Shown here: positions 36,404 to 45,168 of the stretch, in pieces
Layout of the letters: the number at the start of each line of letters is the position of its first letter
How positions within the stretch are numbered: position 1 is the first letter of the stretch
Source: Roseiarcus sp963696665
Lineage (GTDB): Bacteria > Pseudomonadota > Alphaproteobacteria > Rhizobiales > Beijerinckiaceae
NCBI GenBank assembly: GCA_963696665.1
Contig: CAVOLE010000029.1
Location: 1-64,000 of the forward strand
DNA: 64,000 nt
Direction: 5' to 3'
Position numbers and translations under genes: made by a program
Notes under the pieces: generated by a model
Told to the model about the DNA's origin: nothing
Database searches by the model: none
What the model saw: only the letters and a program-made list of their open reading frames with translations

Positions 36404-37447
36404 CAGGCGTCGGTATTGATGCGACCCTCGATCTTGGCGACCGACGCCAGAATGTCGGCGAACGTCGGCGGGTCGCCGAAGATCATCGTCCTGGTGTTGT
36501 CGTAGTCACGCCGGAGGGCGTCGGTCATTGTGTCGTGGGGTGTCAGCGCGTAGGACCCAGGCACGGCCGACGCGAGATCATAGTCGGGGCGATCGAAAAA
36601 CATTCGGGCATGGGACACGCAATCGTCGCCAAGCGCACGATCAGCCATCGCCTGCTCGCCGACGTTCGACTTCGCCAAGCAATGCAGGTCATAATAGTGC
36701 CGCGAAATCCGCTGGCCTTCTTGCCTCAGCGCGCCTCGCCGATCATACCAGCGGCGCAGCCCATGCGCGATCACGACCTTGTTCCAGAAGGTGCGCGCTG
36801 CCTTGATGGTCGTAACGTCAGGGACCGCCAGGTCCAGCCCGGGCAGGTCATCGGTGACATAGGGCCGGATGATCGCCAGTTCGTTTGGATCGAGCGCCGA
36901 CTTGGCTCCGGACTCGATCCGCACGACGGGTCGCACATAGGCGCCATCGCGTGGCTCGACTTCGGGATAATGGATGAGCAGGGTCTGGCCGTCTGCGTCC
37001 GCATCATCGATTTCGATCCGGCCGGCGCCTGACGTCGCATCCGCAACCAACGCCGCGAGCGAGTTCTCGGAGCGGGCCCGTGATATAGGCTCGGCACGCG
37101 TCTCGGATGACGTCGAGTTTCGCGCGGCGCTTCTTGTTCGAAAGCACTTCGAGCTCTGCAACGGACGCAGCCGGGTCGAGATCGTCGCGAAAAACGGTAA
37201 CGTCGATATCTTCGGAGAAGCGTTCTATCAGACCGTAGGCCTTGGACAGTGACGTCCCGCCTTTGAAGAGCAGGCGCGGTTGGCCGTTGGGCAGTTGATG
37301 GTAGAGCGCGTCGAGCGTCCAGCAGACCCAGAAATCCTTCTCGATATTGGCGACCGGCGCGCCAAGCCGGTTGGCGGTGGTGAGAAAAGCGTCGAGACGA
37401 TCGCCCGGCGATGCGGCGATCAGCGCCGCGTAGTCGGTCGCGCTCAT
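36403..37447 (-). pseudogene. abiEii: AbiEii-type nucleotidyltransferase toxin, frameshifted
   Basis: The first part (ATG 37447, MSATDYAALIAASPGDRLDA) carries the AbiEii/AbiGii nucleotidyltransferase signature LLFKGGTSLSKAYGLIERFS followed by EDIDVTV. The second part, in another frame from about 37060, continues AALVADATSGAGRIEIDD to the normal end SVAKIEGRINTDA, including VTTIKAARTFWNKVVIAHGL. The break lies near 37050..37075. AbiE toxins block growth as a phage-abortive system and are countered by AbiEi. The start overlaps the abiEi stop (ATGA). As it stands the toxin loses its C-terminal half. Confidence 0.8.
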
Positions 37448-38106
37448 GAGGCGGTCTCTTTGCTGTCGAAGAGCAGCGGCCTCAAAAACTCCTGCATCCA
37501 GATTGGCAACGCGCCGATCCCTTTGCGAAGGTCGTCGCGGGTAGCCTGGCCGTGTCTGGGATCGGAGAAGACACGACGCAAGATCGACGCGATGCGATCG
37601 TGCTCGCCTTCCCGCGGCAGCATGTCCTGCAACCAGTAGAGCGCCTGAACGACGCGCATGCCCGGTCGGCCAGCCCAAGCCAGCTTGCTCACGGCTGCGT
37701 TTTTGAAACGGATTTCCTGGTTACCAAGCTTGATCGACTTCAGGCGGGAATCGACGAGCACTTCGATCTTGGCGGGCACGGCAGTGGTCAGGCCGAGGTC
37801 GTTGGCGGCGGTCATGCCGTCGACGACGAAGCGGACATTGTCGCGGCGGGCGACCGCCTGAATCACGGCGCGGTAATTTGGGACTGTGGGTTTGCCGGTC
37901 AGTTTGTTGGAGCCGGGTCGATCATAGAGTCCGCGGTCGATACGGCGAAGATCGCCACGGAGCGCTAGGCGCTGGAGCGCCTTATCGACTGCCGCGCGAC
38001 CGGCAAGATCGGCGAAATCCGAGGGCGTCCAAACAGCAGAGGAATCCTCGGCAATGCGCTGAAGGATTTGCCCCCGAAGATCGGCACCGTGCTCGACAGT
38101 GGTCAT
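37444..38106 (-). CDS. abiEi: AbiEi antitoxin / DUF6088-type regulator
   Basis: This 220-residue protein has an N-terminal winged helix (VWTPSDFADLAGRAAVDKAL, ALRGDLRRIDRGLYDRPG) and the C-terminal AbiEi region (RFVVDGMTAANDLGLTTAVP, IRFKNAAVSKLAWAGRPGMR). AbiEi proteins silence the AbiEii toxin and repress their own promoter by binding inverted repeats. I chose ATG 38106 (MTTVEHGADL), which sits inside a perfect 14-bp inverted repeat; the longer frame would begin within the operators. The frame is intact although the toxin is broken. Confidence 0.8.
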   Translation of the reverse strand: MTTVEHGADLRGQILQRIAEDSSAVWTPSDFADLAGRAAVDKALQRLALRGDLRRIDRGLYDRPGSNKLTGKPTVPNYRAVIQAVARRDNVRFVVDGMTAANDLGLTTAVPAKIEVLVDSRLKSIKLGNQEIRFKNAAVSKLAWAGRPGMRVVQALYWLQDMLPREGEHDRIASILRRVFSDPRHGQATRDDLRKGIGALPIWMQEFLRPLLFDSKETAS

Positions 38107-38135
38107 GTCCGAAATATGTAGCATATTTCGGACAT
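38105..38135. promoter_or_regulatory. AbiEi operator 1, perfect inverted repeat over the start codon
   Basis: ATGTCCGAAATATG and CATATTTCGGACAT are perfect 14-bp arms around TAG. The left arm includes the abiEi start codon. Autoregulatory inverted repeats are known for AbiEi. Confidence 0.75.
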
Positions 38136-38143
38136 TGCAAGTG

Positions 38144-38174
38144 GTGTCCGAAATATGTGGCATTCTTCGGACAC
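38144..38174. promoter_or_regulatory. AbiEi operator 2, near-perfect inverted repeat
   Basis: GTGTCCGAAATATG and CATTCTTCGGACAC are 14-bp arms around TGG with two mismatched pairs. It is a second copy of operator 1, whose start lies 39 bp away, so both sites lie on nearly the same helical face pattern (3.7 turns). Confidence 0.75.
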
Positions 38175-38598
38175 GGCGTCGTCACAAGCGATTCCAGTGC
38201 GGACTCGAAGATGACCGCTTCGTTGCCTCGAACCTTGTTGCTGCGGGCGAAGCCGACCGGACGTATGCCTCCATCGAGGTCAATATCTACCCGATGTCAG
38301 CCATGATCGGTCGGCCTCGCAGAGCCCCGCGCCTTCGTGCTCCTCAAATTGAGACTTCGGAAAGTGTACCCAAAATTAGAATCGGAGATGCGGTTTCGAT
38401 TCGAAAGGCCGATGGATGTGAGCCCTTGCCCGCGCCGCTAAGCGGAAGCGCATGAGTACAACTACCTGATGACGACCGTCCTTGGCGGGTTTTGTTCCCC
38501 GCACCGAGAATTTGCGCCTGCGGCGCGTCCCATTTCTGCTCCATATCTTCGAGGTGGCTTAAGTTGTATTAAATCATAGTGCAGGTTATTTAGCAGAA
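38175..38598. other. Non-coding region with a 31-bp copy of an upstream gene fragment
   Basis: About 420 bp without a supported gene. Positions 38325..38355 are identical to 15763..15793 and would encode the same PRAFVLLKLR before diverging. No FMN riboswitch resemblance is seen before the RibBX gene. Confidence 0.5.
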
Positions 38599-39885
38599 AT
38601 GAAGCTAAGCGACTGGATTAAGCGAAGCGGTGTCACGCGCGCGGATTTTGCTCGTCGGATCGGTGTCTCCGCCGGCGCGGTGACGCTGATCTGCCGCGAG
38701 CAGGGTGCGTGGATCTCGCGCGAGAACGCCGAGCGCATTGTCGCCGAGACCAACGGCGCCGTCACGCCGAACGACTTTCTCAGCGCGGCTCTCTTCGCAC
38801 CCCATGGAGCGGACATGTTCAATCCCGTCGCAACCGTCATTCAGGCATTTGCTAACGGCGAGATCGTCATCGTCACCGACGATGACGATCGCGAGAATGA
38901 AGGCGATCTCATCGTTGCCGCTCAGTTCTGTACGCCTGAGAAGATGGCCTTCATTATCCGCAATGGCTGCGGGATCGTCTGCGCGCCCTTAACCGCCGAC
39001 GACGCGCGGAGACTGCATCTTTCACCGATGGTGGCGATCAACGACGCGCCGCTCGGCACCGCCTTCACGGTCTCGGTCGACGTCAAGCACGGCCTGACGA
39101 CCGGCATCTCCGCCGAGCAGCGCTCGAACACCGTGCGCGCTCTCGCCAACGGCAATATGGGCGCGAGCGACTTTGTTCGCCCTGGCCACGTGTTCCCGCT
39201 CGTCGCGAAGGAGGGTGGGGTCCTGATGCGCTCGGGTCATACCGAGGCGGCGGTCGACCTATGCAAGCTAGCCGGGCTGCCGCCGGTCGCTGCAATCTGC
39301 GAGCTTGCTAATGACGACGGCACCGTTATGGTCGGGAAGCAGATCGTGGCCTTCGCCGAGCGCCACAAGCTCAAGCGCATTTCGGTCGCCGAGCTGATCG
39401 CGTACCGGCAGGTGCGCGAGAAGCTGGTCGAACGAGTTTCGTGCTTTCCCGTCAAATCGCATTTCGGCGAATTTAAGGGCTACGCCTATCGGACGCCTTT
39501 CGACCCGGTGCTCCATTTCGCCTTCGTGCATGGCGAAATCGGCGACGGGCGCGACATGCCGGCGCGGTTGCATCGCGCCGACATCGTGAGCGACATTTTC
39601 GGCGGCGTGATTCCGAAGGTGCTGACCCGCTTCAAGATCGAGGGGCGCGGCGCGCTTGTATATTTGCGCGACGGAGCGGCGGGCGTTCCAGCGAATCTCA
39701 GCGGTGCCGAGCCGACCGGATCGGACGACGCGCGTGCGAGCCTATGGCGCGAGGTCGGACTTGGCGCCCAGATCTTACGTGATCTCGGAGTGAGCTCGAT
39801 TCGCCTACGTACTGACAACCCGCGCACTTATGTCGGCGTGTCCGGCTTCGGTATCGAGATCGCCGCGGTGGAGCCGCTCGGCTGA
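38599..39885 (+). CDS. HTH-fused RibB with degenerate GTP cyclohydrolase II domain (RibBX type)
   Basis: This 428-residue protein has three parts. Residues 1-60 are a Cro/C1-like helix-turn-helix (RADFARRIGVSAGAVTLICR). Residues 75-275 are 3,4-dihydroxy-2-butanone 4-phosphate synthase with DDDDRENEGDLIVAA and MRSGHTEAAVDLCKLAGLPP. The rest resembles GTP cyclohydrolase II but lacks the zinc cysteines: HRADIVSDIFGG stands where HSECLTGD... is usual. It can thus supply the riboflavin precursor DHBP but probably not open GTP. Degenerate RibA halves are known in Alphaproteobacteria; the N-terminal HTH suggests DNA binding. The ribosome-binding site is weak. Confidence 0.8.
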   Translation: MKLSDWIKRSGVTRADFARRIGVSAGAVTLICREQGAWISRENAERIVAETNGAVTPNDFLSAALFAPHGADMFNPVATVIQAFANGEIVIVTDDDDRENEGDLIVAAQFCTPEKMAFIIRNGCGIVCAPLTADDARRLHLSPMVAINDAPLGTAFTVSVDVKHGLTTGISAEQRSNTVRALANGNMGASDFVRPGHVFPLVAKEGGVLMRSGHTEAAVDLCKLAGLPPVAAICELANDDGTVMVGKQIVAFAERHKLKRISVAELIAYRQVREKLVERVSCFPVKSHFGEFKGYAYRTPFDPVLHFAFVHGEIGDGRDMPARLHRADIVSDIFGGVIPKVLTRFKIEGRGALVYLRDGAAGVPANLSGAEPTGSDDARASLWREVGLGAQILRDLGVSSIRLRTDNPRTYVGVSGFGIEIAAVEPLG

Positions 39886-39900
39886 AAGCCGAGCTGAGGC

Positions 39901-40329
39901 TTAGAGACGCGCAAAAGAGTTCCTGAGGTTCCCCGATTGTGATGATACGCCGGTCGAGTCGTGCTCGTGGTGATAGATCGGCCACTGAAGGTAGCGAGCG
40001 ACGGCTTCGTATACCGCCTCTGCGTGATGGCCGCGGACCATTGCGACGTGGTGCTCGAATCCATTCCGCGCGATGAAGCCGAGCAGCGGCCGCAGCCGGG
40101 CGACTTTGGTAACGGCGATGCCCCCGTCCATCGGAAAAGGATCCTCGGTGAACTCGCCCTCGCCGACATAGACCTTGATTGTACCGGCCCGGTCGTCCGC
40201 CGAGCGGGCCGTCTCGTTGGCTGAGACGACAACCGCGCCTCCCCCGCGAGCGAACCGCTTCGCCAGCGCTGCGCCGATGCCGCGGCTTGCGCCGGTGATA
40301 ACGATTGTCTTACCGTCAAAGCGAGACAC
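39901..40329 (-). pseudogene. Chimera of SDR N-terminus and fucose/arabinose isomerase C-terminus
   Basis: From GTG 40329 the frame starts as a short-chain dehydrogenase (GKTIVITGASRGIGAALAKR, with the nucleotide-binding GxxxGxG). After about 47 residues it becomes the C-terminal end of an L-fucose/L-arabinose isomerase-like protein (IKVYVGEGEFTEDPFPMDGG, GFIARNGFEHHVAMVRGHHA, RYLQWPIYHH). Both parents are incomplete, so a deletion has fused two genes in frame. The product is very unlikely to be an enzyme. Confidence 0.7.
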
Positions 40330-40362
40330 TGCGTTTGCTCCATTTGCGTTGGTGAAGAGCGA

Positions 40363-40440
40363 TCAAAGCAGCTTCTCGGCCGTGAGCTTGTCAGTGACGA
40401 GCACATTCAGAAGCTTGCCGATCAGACAGCTGCTTGATCG
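40363..40440 (-). pseudogene. C-terminal stub of a sugar-responsive regulator
   Basis: A minus-strand reading ending at 40363 gives GKLLNVLVTDKLTAEKLL and a stop. This pattern (NVLVTDE.TA..LL) ends SorC/DeoR-type sugar-binding regulators. Only about 25 residues remain, between the SDR chimera and the ABC permease. The call rests on a short match. Confidence 0.35.
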
Positions 40441-40444
40441 GCAT

Positions 40445-41431
40445 TTAGCCCGCAACTACTCTCCCGCTGATACGCGTCCGGATTGCCTCGCGACCTGCCA
40501 ACGCCAGGACGAGAATGACGACAACTCCCTGCACCATATCCTGAGAGCCCGGCGGCAGTTGCATGATTTGCATCAACGTCACGAGCAGGATCAAGAGCAC
40601 GCTGGCGAAGAAAGCGCCGATCGCTGAGGCCGAGCCGCCAAAAATAAGCGTGCCGCCAATCACCACCGCCGCTACCGATTGCAGGAGATATGGCTGACCC
40701 ATCTCGAGAAACGCGCCGCCGACATAAGCGCCAAGGACCAGGCCCATCAGCGAGGCGAGGACGCTCGAGATCACGAAGGCGGTTGCGACGACGCGATCCA
40801 CTGGAATTCCAGCCAAGCGCGCCGCAGTGCGATTTTGCCCGACGGCGCTCAAAGTGCGCCCATAGACCGCGCGACGCAGAACGGATTCGGTTAGCGCGAT
40901 CAGTCCGATGCAGACAAGGAGCATGATCGGCGTCCCCAGAAACCGGCCGGCGGCGAGGGTTCTCAGGGCAGGGCTGACGGCGAAGCCGTGGATCGAGCGG
41001 TTGCAGAGCAGCGTTGCAGTCGCAAGCACATAGCCTGTGGCCAGTGTCGCGATGATAGCGGGGACCTTGAGGCGTACGACCAGCGCGGCGTTGACGCAGC
41101 CGACGATGAGGCCGAGGCCGAAGGCGGCCAGCACGCCCCAGATCAGGTTTGAGTCCCGTCCGCCGATCGTCAGCAGGGCGATATAGGCGCTAAGCGTGAC
41201 GACAGAGGCGATCGAGAGATCGATGTTCGCCCGCCCAGTGGTCACGACAAACATCTGCCCGACGCCGACGATCGATAGGTACGAAGCAGAGAGGACAATC
41301 CCCGATAAGCTCGCCACGCTGAACCGGTCGGTCACAAGCGACAGCGCCCCCCAAAAAATCAGCACCGCCAGCGCCGACCAGATCCAGCGGTGCGACTGCG
41401 TAAGCTCGAGGAACTTGTGCAACGGGATCAT
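40445..41431 (-). CDS. Sugar ABC transporter permease (RbsC/AraH type)
   Basis: This 328-residue permease has about ten membrane spans, with family blocks FVVTTGRANIDLSIASVVTL (the usual Gly-Asp/Asn-Ile-Asp-Leu-S motif), RRAVYGRTLSAVGQNRTAAR and YLLQSVAAVVIGGTLIFGGS. ATG 41431 overlaps the upstream stop by 4 bp. It is the second permease of this importer; the other is fused to the ATPase. Transport of a sugar or sugar acid is inferred from the divergent catabolic genes. Confidence 0.9.
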   Translation of the reverse strand: MIPLHKFLELTQSHRWIWSALAVLIFWGALSLVTDRFSVASLSGIVLSASYLSIVGVGQMFVVTTGRANIDLSIASVVTLSAYIALLTIGGRDSNLIWGVLAAFGLGLIVGCVNAALVVRLKVPAIIATLATGYVLATATLLCNRSIHGFAVSPALRTLAAGRFLGTPIMLLVCIGLIALTESVLRRAVYGRTLSAVGQNRTAARLAGIPVDRVVATAFVISSVLASLMGLVLGAYVGGAFLEMGQPYLLQSVAAVVIGGTLIFGGSASAIGAFFASVLLILLVTLMQIMQLPPGSQDMVQGVVVILVLALAGREAIRTRISGRVVAG

Positions 41432-43905
41432 TCCTCGCCGCTCCGGTCCGCTAGATAGCGCACCGCGAGAAGCGCTATCAGCACGGCTCCCTGAGCGGCG
41501 GCGTTGAAATCGCTGCTCACACTGAGAGCGCCGAGAAGCGCGCCGATCAGCGCGAGTGTCACCGCCCCGAGCACGGCGCCAATAGGCGCAACAACTCCAC
41601 CTGTAAGCGCGCATCCTCCCATCACCACCGCGGCGACGCTCAGCAATGTGTAGGAATTGCCCGAGTTGATGTCGCTCGACGCGTTGATCGCTGTCAGCGA
41701 CAATCCGGCTGCGGCGGAAAACAACCCAGCGATGAGATAGCGCGCAATCCCGTATCGAATCGGCGGCCAACCCGAGGCGATCATGGCGGCGGGATTCGCA
41801 CCAAAGCCGCGCAGCGCAACTCCGAGGGGCGCCCAGTCGAGGAGCGCGCCGGTCGCCGCGACTGCGCCGATCAAGAGAATGGAGGTCGGCACATAGGGAC
41901 TGACCGACCAGTTTGTCAGCGCGCTGAGCCACTCGGGGCTCGCGCCGCCAGGAGTAGGCTGAATCGAATAGCCGATCCCAGCCCAGATGAACGACGCGCC
42001 GAGCGTCACGACGATGGCTGGGATCTTCCGGATCTGGATGATCGCGCCGAGCAGCGCGTAGGCTCCGACGACGGCGGCGATCGCCAGCGCCCCCAGAGCT
42101 GGGCGATCGTAAAGCAGCGTCGCGCTCAAAACGCTGACGAGCCCGGCGAACGCCCCGACCCCGAGATCGATCTCCGCACCGCCGACGACGAACATTTGCG
42201 CTTCCGTCACCAGGACAAGCGAAAGCGCTGGCATGAGCAGGAGGTCGAGGCCAAAAACGGAGGCTACGGCAGGGTTGGCGGCGATCATTGTCGCGAGAAC
42301 CAGAGCGAGGCCGACGAGCGGCGCAGCGCCGACCAGCCTATCGACCAACCGAATTCTCCCTTGAGCGCTCCGTTCGTTTCGGTCCGGCTCGGTTGCGGCG
42401 AGATGCGAGAAGGAAGCCGCGACGATCGCCTCTTCAGTGAGCGCCGAGCCGGTCAGCTCGCGCACGATCTGCCCGTTGGCGAAGACAAACACGCGGTCGC
42501 AGGCGAGAAGCTCGGCGTCTTCCGTCGTGTGCCAGACGAGGGTGCGGCCCTCGCGGGCGAGCTCGCTGCACAAGCGATAGAAGTCCTGCTTTGTGGCGAT
42601 GTCGACGCCTCGGGTTGGATCATCGAGCAGGACGATCGGGGTCATCGCCGCCACCGCCCGCGACACCAACGCCTTCTGCTGATTGCCGCCGCTGAGCTCG
42701 ACAATGCGCGAATTGAACCGGGTGAGGTCGAGTCGGATCCGCTCAGCGGCGGGCTTGGCTGCCATGCGTTCAGCCGTGTCGGAAACAAGCCCGAGGGCCG
42801 GACGGGAGGCAACCCGGCCGATCGAGACGTTGCCGAGCACGCTCCACAGCGGGAAAACGCCCTCCTTCTGTCGATCACCGGACACGAAGCTCGCGGGAAC
42901 CGTGCGGGTCACGGCGCCGGACGTCCCGCGTCCCGCCTCGTGAATGGCGCGCAGAAGGGCTTTTTGCCCGTGCCCCTCGAGACCCGCGAGGCCGACAATT
43001 TCACCTTGGCGGAGGCTAAGCGGACCGCCGCCGCCAACAAAATCTCCGCGGACACGGACGACCTCAGCATTGGCGCGAGCTTCGCGCTCGATTCTGTGGT
43101 GGATCGCTGAGGCGTCGCCGCCCATCAACTCGACGAGCTTGCCGACGGAAGCTCCCGAGGCCTCGCCCTGCCACGCGACACGGCCGTTGCGAAGCACGAG
43201 GATGCGCGAAGCCACGTCCATAACTTCATGCAGCTTGTGACTGATGAAAATGAAAGCGAGGCCGGAGTGCGCGCGTTTACGCACATATTGGCGCAATTGT
43301 TGGGAACGTTCGAGATCGAGCGACGATGTTGGCTCGTCCAGCACGATAAGGCGTACGCGGGGGGTCGCCGTTGCGCGCGCGATTTCAACCATCTGCCGCT
43401 CGCCGATCGATAGGCGATCGATGCGCGCATTAATGTCGATCATGTTTCCGGGAAAGACTGCGTCTAGCGCGGCTCGAGCCACGCCGCGATAGAGACTGCG
43501 CCAGCTGGGCGTGACGCTTGCGTGCTGGGGGCCCTCTACGAAAAAATTTTCCGCGACCGTCAATGTCGCGCACAGCGACAGTTCTTGATGGACCATGCGG
43601 ATTCCGCACCGCTGCGCCGCGCCCGCATCGTAGTGCGTGAAGGAATCCTCGACGCCGTCAAACGAGAGCTGTCCGAGCGTTGGCGCGGTGATTCCGCACA
43701 AGATTTGCATGAGCGTCGACTTGCCGGCGCCATTGCCGCCAACGAGCCCGACCACGTCGGACGCGGCCACTGCAAAGTCGATGTCCGCTGCAGCGAGCGT
43801 GGGTCCGAACGCCTTGGTGATCCCCTTCAGCTCGACCAGATACGTCTGCGGCTCGATTGGGTGCGCTCCGACAGGTTGCTCGGCGAGTGCGCTGTGATCT
43901 GGCAA
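41428..43905 (-). CDS. Fused sugar ABC transporter ATPase (RbsA type) and permease (RbsC type)
   Basis: This 825-residue chain joins two proteins normally separate. Residues 20-490 are a double RbsA-type ATPase: Walker A GLVGGNGAGKSTLMQIL, signature RLSIGERQMVEIARA, Walker B LIVLDEPTSSLD. The second half has a degenerate Walker A (GLEGHGQKALLRAI) but a good signature ELSGGNQQKALVSRAV and IVLLDDPTRGVD. Residues 530-820 are a complete permease (VTEAQMFVVGGAEIDLGVGA, RGFGANPAAMIASGWPPIRY, LLSVAAVVMGGCALTGGV). The junction (AATEPDRNERSAQGRIRLVD) is a hydrophilic linker with no stop, so the fusion looks functional. It precedes the second permease. Confidence 0.9.
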   Translation of the reverse strand: MPDHSALAEQPVGAHPIEPQTYLVELKGITKAFGPTLAAADIDFAVAASDVVGLVGGNGAGKSTLMQILCGITAPTLGQLSFDGVEDSFTHYDAGAAQRCGIRMVHQELSLCATLTVAENFFVEGPQHASVTPSWRSLYRGVARAALDAVFPGNMIDINARIDRLSIGERQMVEIARATATPRVRLIVLDEPTSSLDLERSQQLRQYVRKRAHSGLAFIFISHKLHEVMDVASRILVLRNGRVAWQGEASGASVGKLVELMGGDASAIHHRIEREARANAEVVRVRGDFVGGGGPLSLRQGEIVGLAGLEGHGQKALLRAIHEAGRGTSGAVTRTVPASFVSGDRQKEGVFPLWSVLGNVSIGRVASRPALGLVSDTAERMAAKPAAERIRLDLTRFNSRIVELSGGNQQKALVSRAVAAMTPIVLLDDPTRGVDIATKQDFYRLCSELAREGRTLVWHTTEDAELLACDRVFVFANGQIVRELTGSALTEEAIVAASFSHLAATEPDRNERSAQGRIRLVDRLVGAAPLVGLALVLATMIAANPAVASVFGLDLLLMPALSLVLVTEAQMFVVGGAEIDLGVGAFAGLVSVLSATLLYDRPALGALAIAAVVGAYALLGAIIQIRKIPAIVVTLGASFIWAGIGYSIQPTPGGASPEWLSALTNWSVSPYVPTSILLIGAVAATGALLDWAPLGVALRGFGANPAAMIASGWPPIRYGIARYLIAGLFSAAAGLSLTAINASSDINSGNSYTLLSVAAVVMGGCALTGGVVAPIGAVLGAVTLALIGALLGALSVSSDFNAAAQGAVLIALLAVRYLADRSGEE

Positions 43906-43975
43906 GGGGGCCCCCCGCGCGAAGGACGCGGGCGCCCGACTAGGACGCCCGCACGTCTACGCTACAAGACCCGGC

Positions 43976-44986
43976 TCATTTCGAAAGCAGGTTCTGCTTC
44001 ACCCAATCGAGTGAGTAGGTTGGGCTGATGATCTGACCGGAAGGCAGCTTGGCATATTCTGCAAGATTGCTCGCATCGACGGTCGCGACCGGCATGATCA
44101 TCATTTTGGGGGCCTTCGCGCCGTCGAGGAGCGAGACGCCGAGCCACAAAGCCGCGCCGCCAATTCCTGGCGTCGTGTTCATCGAGACCGTCTGGTAACC
44201 GTTTTTCTTGTTCTCATCGGCCCACCACTTCACGAAGTCCGTTCCGCCGCCGCCTTCAATGATCGGCATGTGGTTCACATAAGCCCCGCCATATTGGGTG
44301 AACGCCTGCGCAATGCCGACGTCGTCGCTGCCACCCTGGCCAAGAACCGCGTCCACATGCGGCAGGCTGGGGAGGACATTGGCGATGGCGGACTGCGCCA
44401 CCGAGGCCGTCGCCTGGCCGTAGACAGTGGCGACAACCTTGATATCCGGGTTTTTCTGCAGGACGGACACTTGAGCATTGTACATGTCATTGTCGGGCGC
44501 CGATCCCTTGACCCCGCGTACCTGAATGACATTGCCCTTGCCGTTTAGCATCTTGAAGACCGCTTCGGCTTGTTGCGCTTTGTAGCCTTTGAAATCGAAG
44601 TTGAGCTGGTAGTTGCAGGGCGCATTGGCGATTGAGTCGAACGAGATCACGATGATGCCGGCCTTGCACGCTTTCTCAATCACGCCATTGACCGCAGTTT
44701 CAGAAGCGGCGTCGACGAGCAGCGCGTCGACCTTCTTGAGGATCAACTCACCGATCTGGCTGTTCTGCTGCGCAACCGAGCCGTCGCCGTTCATCACGAT
44801 ATAATCAGCGATCTTGCCTTCGCTCTTGGCCTGTTTGGCGGCAGCCTCGAACGCCTCGACCATTTGGTGACGCCAGGTGTTTCCATAATAGGCGTTCGAT
44901 AGTGCAACGACTGGAGCTTGAGGCGTCGCCAGCGCTGGCGCGGCCGAGAGCGTGAGGACAGCGAGCGCGGCAAGTATAGTTTTCAT
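43976..44986 (-). CDS. Periplasmic sugar-binding protein of the ABC importer
   Basis: This 336-residue protein has a signal peptide (MKTILAALAVLTLSAAPALA) and a Peripla_BP_4 ribose-type fold: VVALSNAYYGNTWRHQMVEA, ILKKVDALLVDAASETAVNG, KACKAGIIVISFDSIANAPC and HVDAVLGQGGSDDVGIAQAF. ATG 44986 follows GGAGGAGCC; the longer frame upstream would include the operator region. It delivers substrate to the fused ATPase-permease and its partner. The 70-bp gap to the fusion gene is normal. Confidence 0.9.
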   Translation of the reverse strand: MKTILAALAVLTLSAAPALATPQAPVVALSNAYYGNTWRHQMVEAFEAAAKQAKSEGKIADYIVMNGDGSVAQQNSQIGELILKKVDALLVDAASETAVNGVIEKACKAGIIVISFDSIANAPCNYQLNFDFKGYKAQQAEAVFKMLNGKGNVIQVRGVKGSAPDNDMYNAQVSVLQKNPDIKVVATVYGQATASVAQSAIANVLPSLPHVDAVLGQGGSDDVGIAQAFTQYGGAYVNHMPIIEGGGGTDFVKWWADENKKNGYQTVSMNTTPGIGGAALWLGVSLLDGAKAPKMMIMPVATVDASNLAEYAKLPSGQIISPTYSLDWVKQNLLSK

Positions 44987-45039
44987 TGGCTCCTCCCATG
45001 GACACGGGTGCGCCCCGTCTTGCTTGAAGCGCTGCTTGT

Positions 45040-45055
45040 GTACATAGTATACCAG
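45040..45055. promoter_or_regulatory. Putative regulator operator 1 of the apionate module
   Basis: On the minus strand this reads CTGGTATACTATGTAC, 54 bp upstream of the binding-protein gene. CTGGTATACTGAGTATGTA at 45962..45980 shares CTGGTATACT and TATGTA. The two sites bracket the GntR regulator gene, one before each transcription unit, fitting GntR/FadR operators. Confidence 0.5.
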
Positions 45056-45122
45056 TTCGAGCGTTGGCAAGCGTCAATTGGAGAGATACGCCTCCTGCGT
45101 CCGTGTTGGCCCAGGCGACCCC

Positions 45123-45143
45123 GAAGGGCTTTGAAAGCCCTTC
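45123..45143. promoter_or_regulatory. Perfect 21-bp palindrome before the regulator gene
   Basis: GAAGGGCTTT and AAAGCCCTTC flank a central G. It lies 25 bp before the chosen TTG start of the regulator. It may be an operator or a hairpin in the 5' leader of the regulator mRNA. Confidence 0.45.
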
Positions 45144-45168
45144 ACGATCGAAGTCGGAGATTCTCGCG

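Noticed and set aside
38175..38598. FMN riboswitch before the RibBX gene
   Set aside because: None of the conserved FMN-aptamer segments that I know are visible in this stretch.
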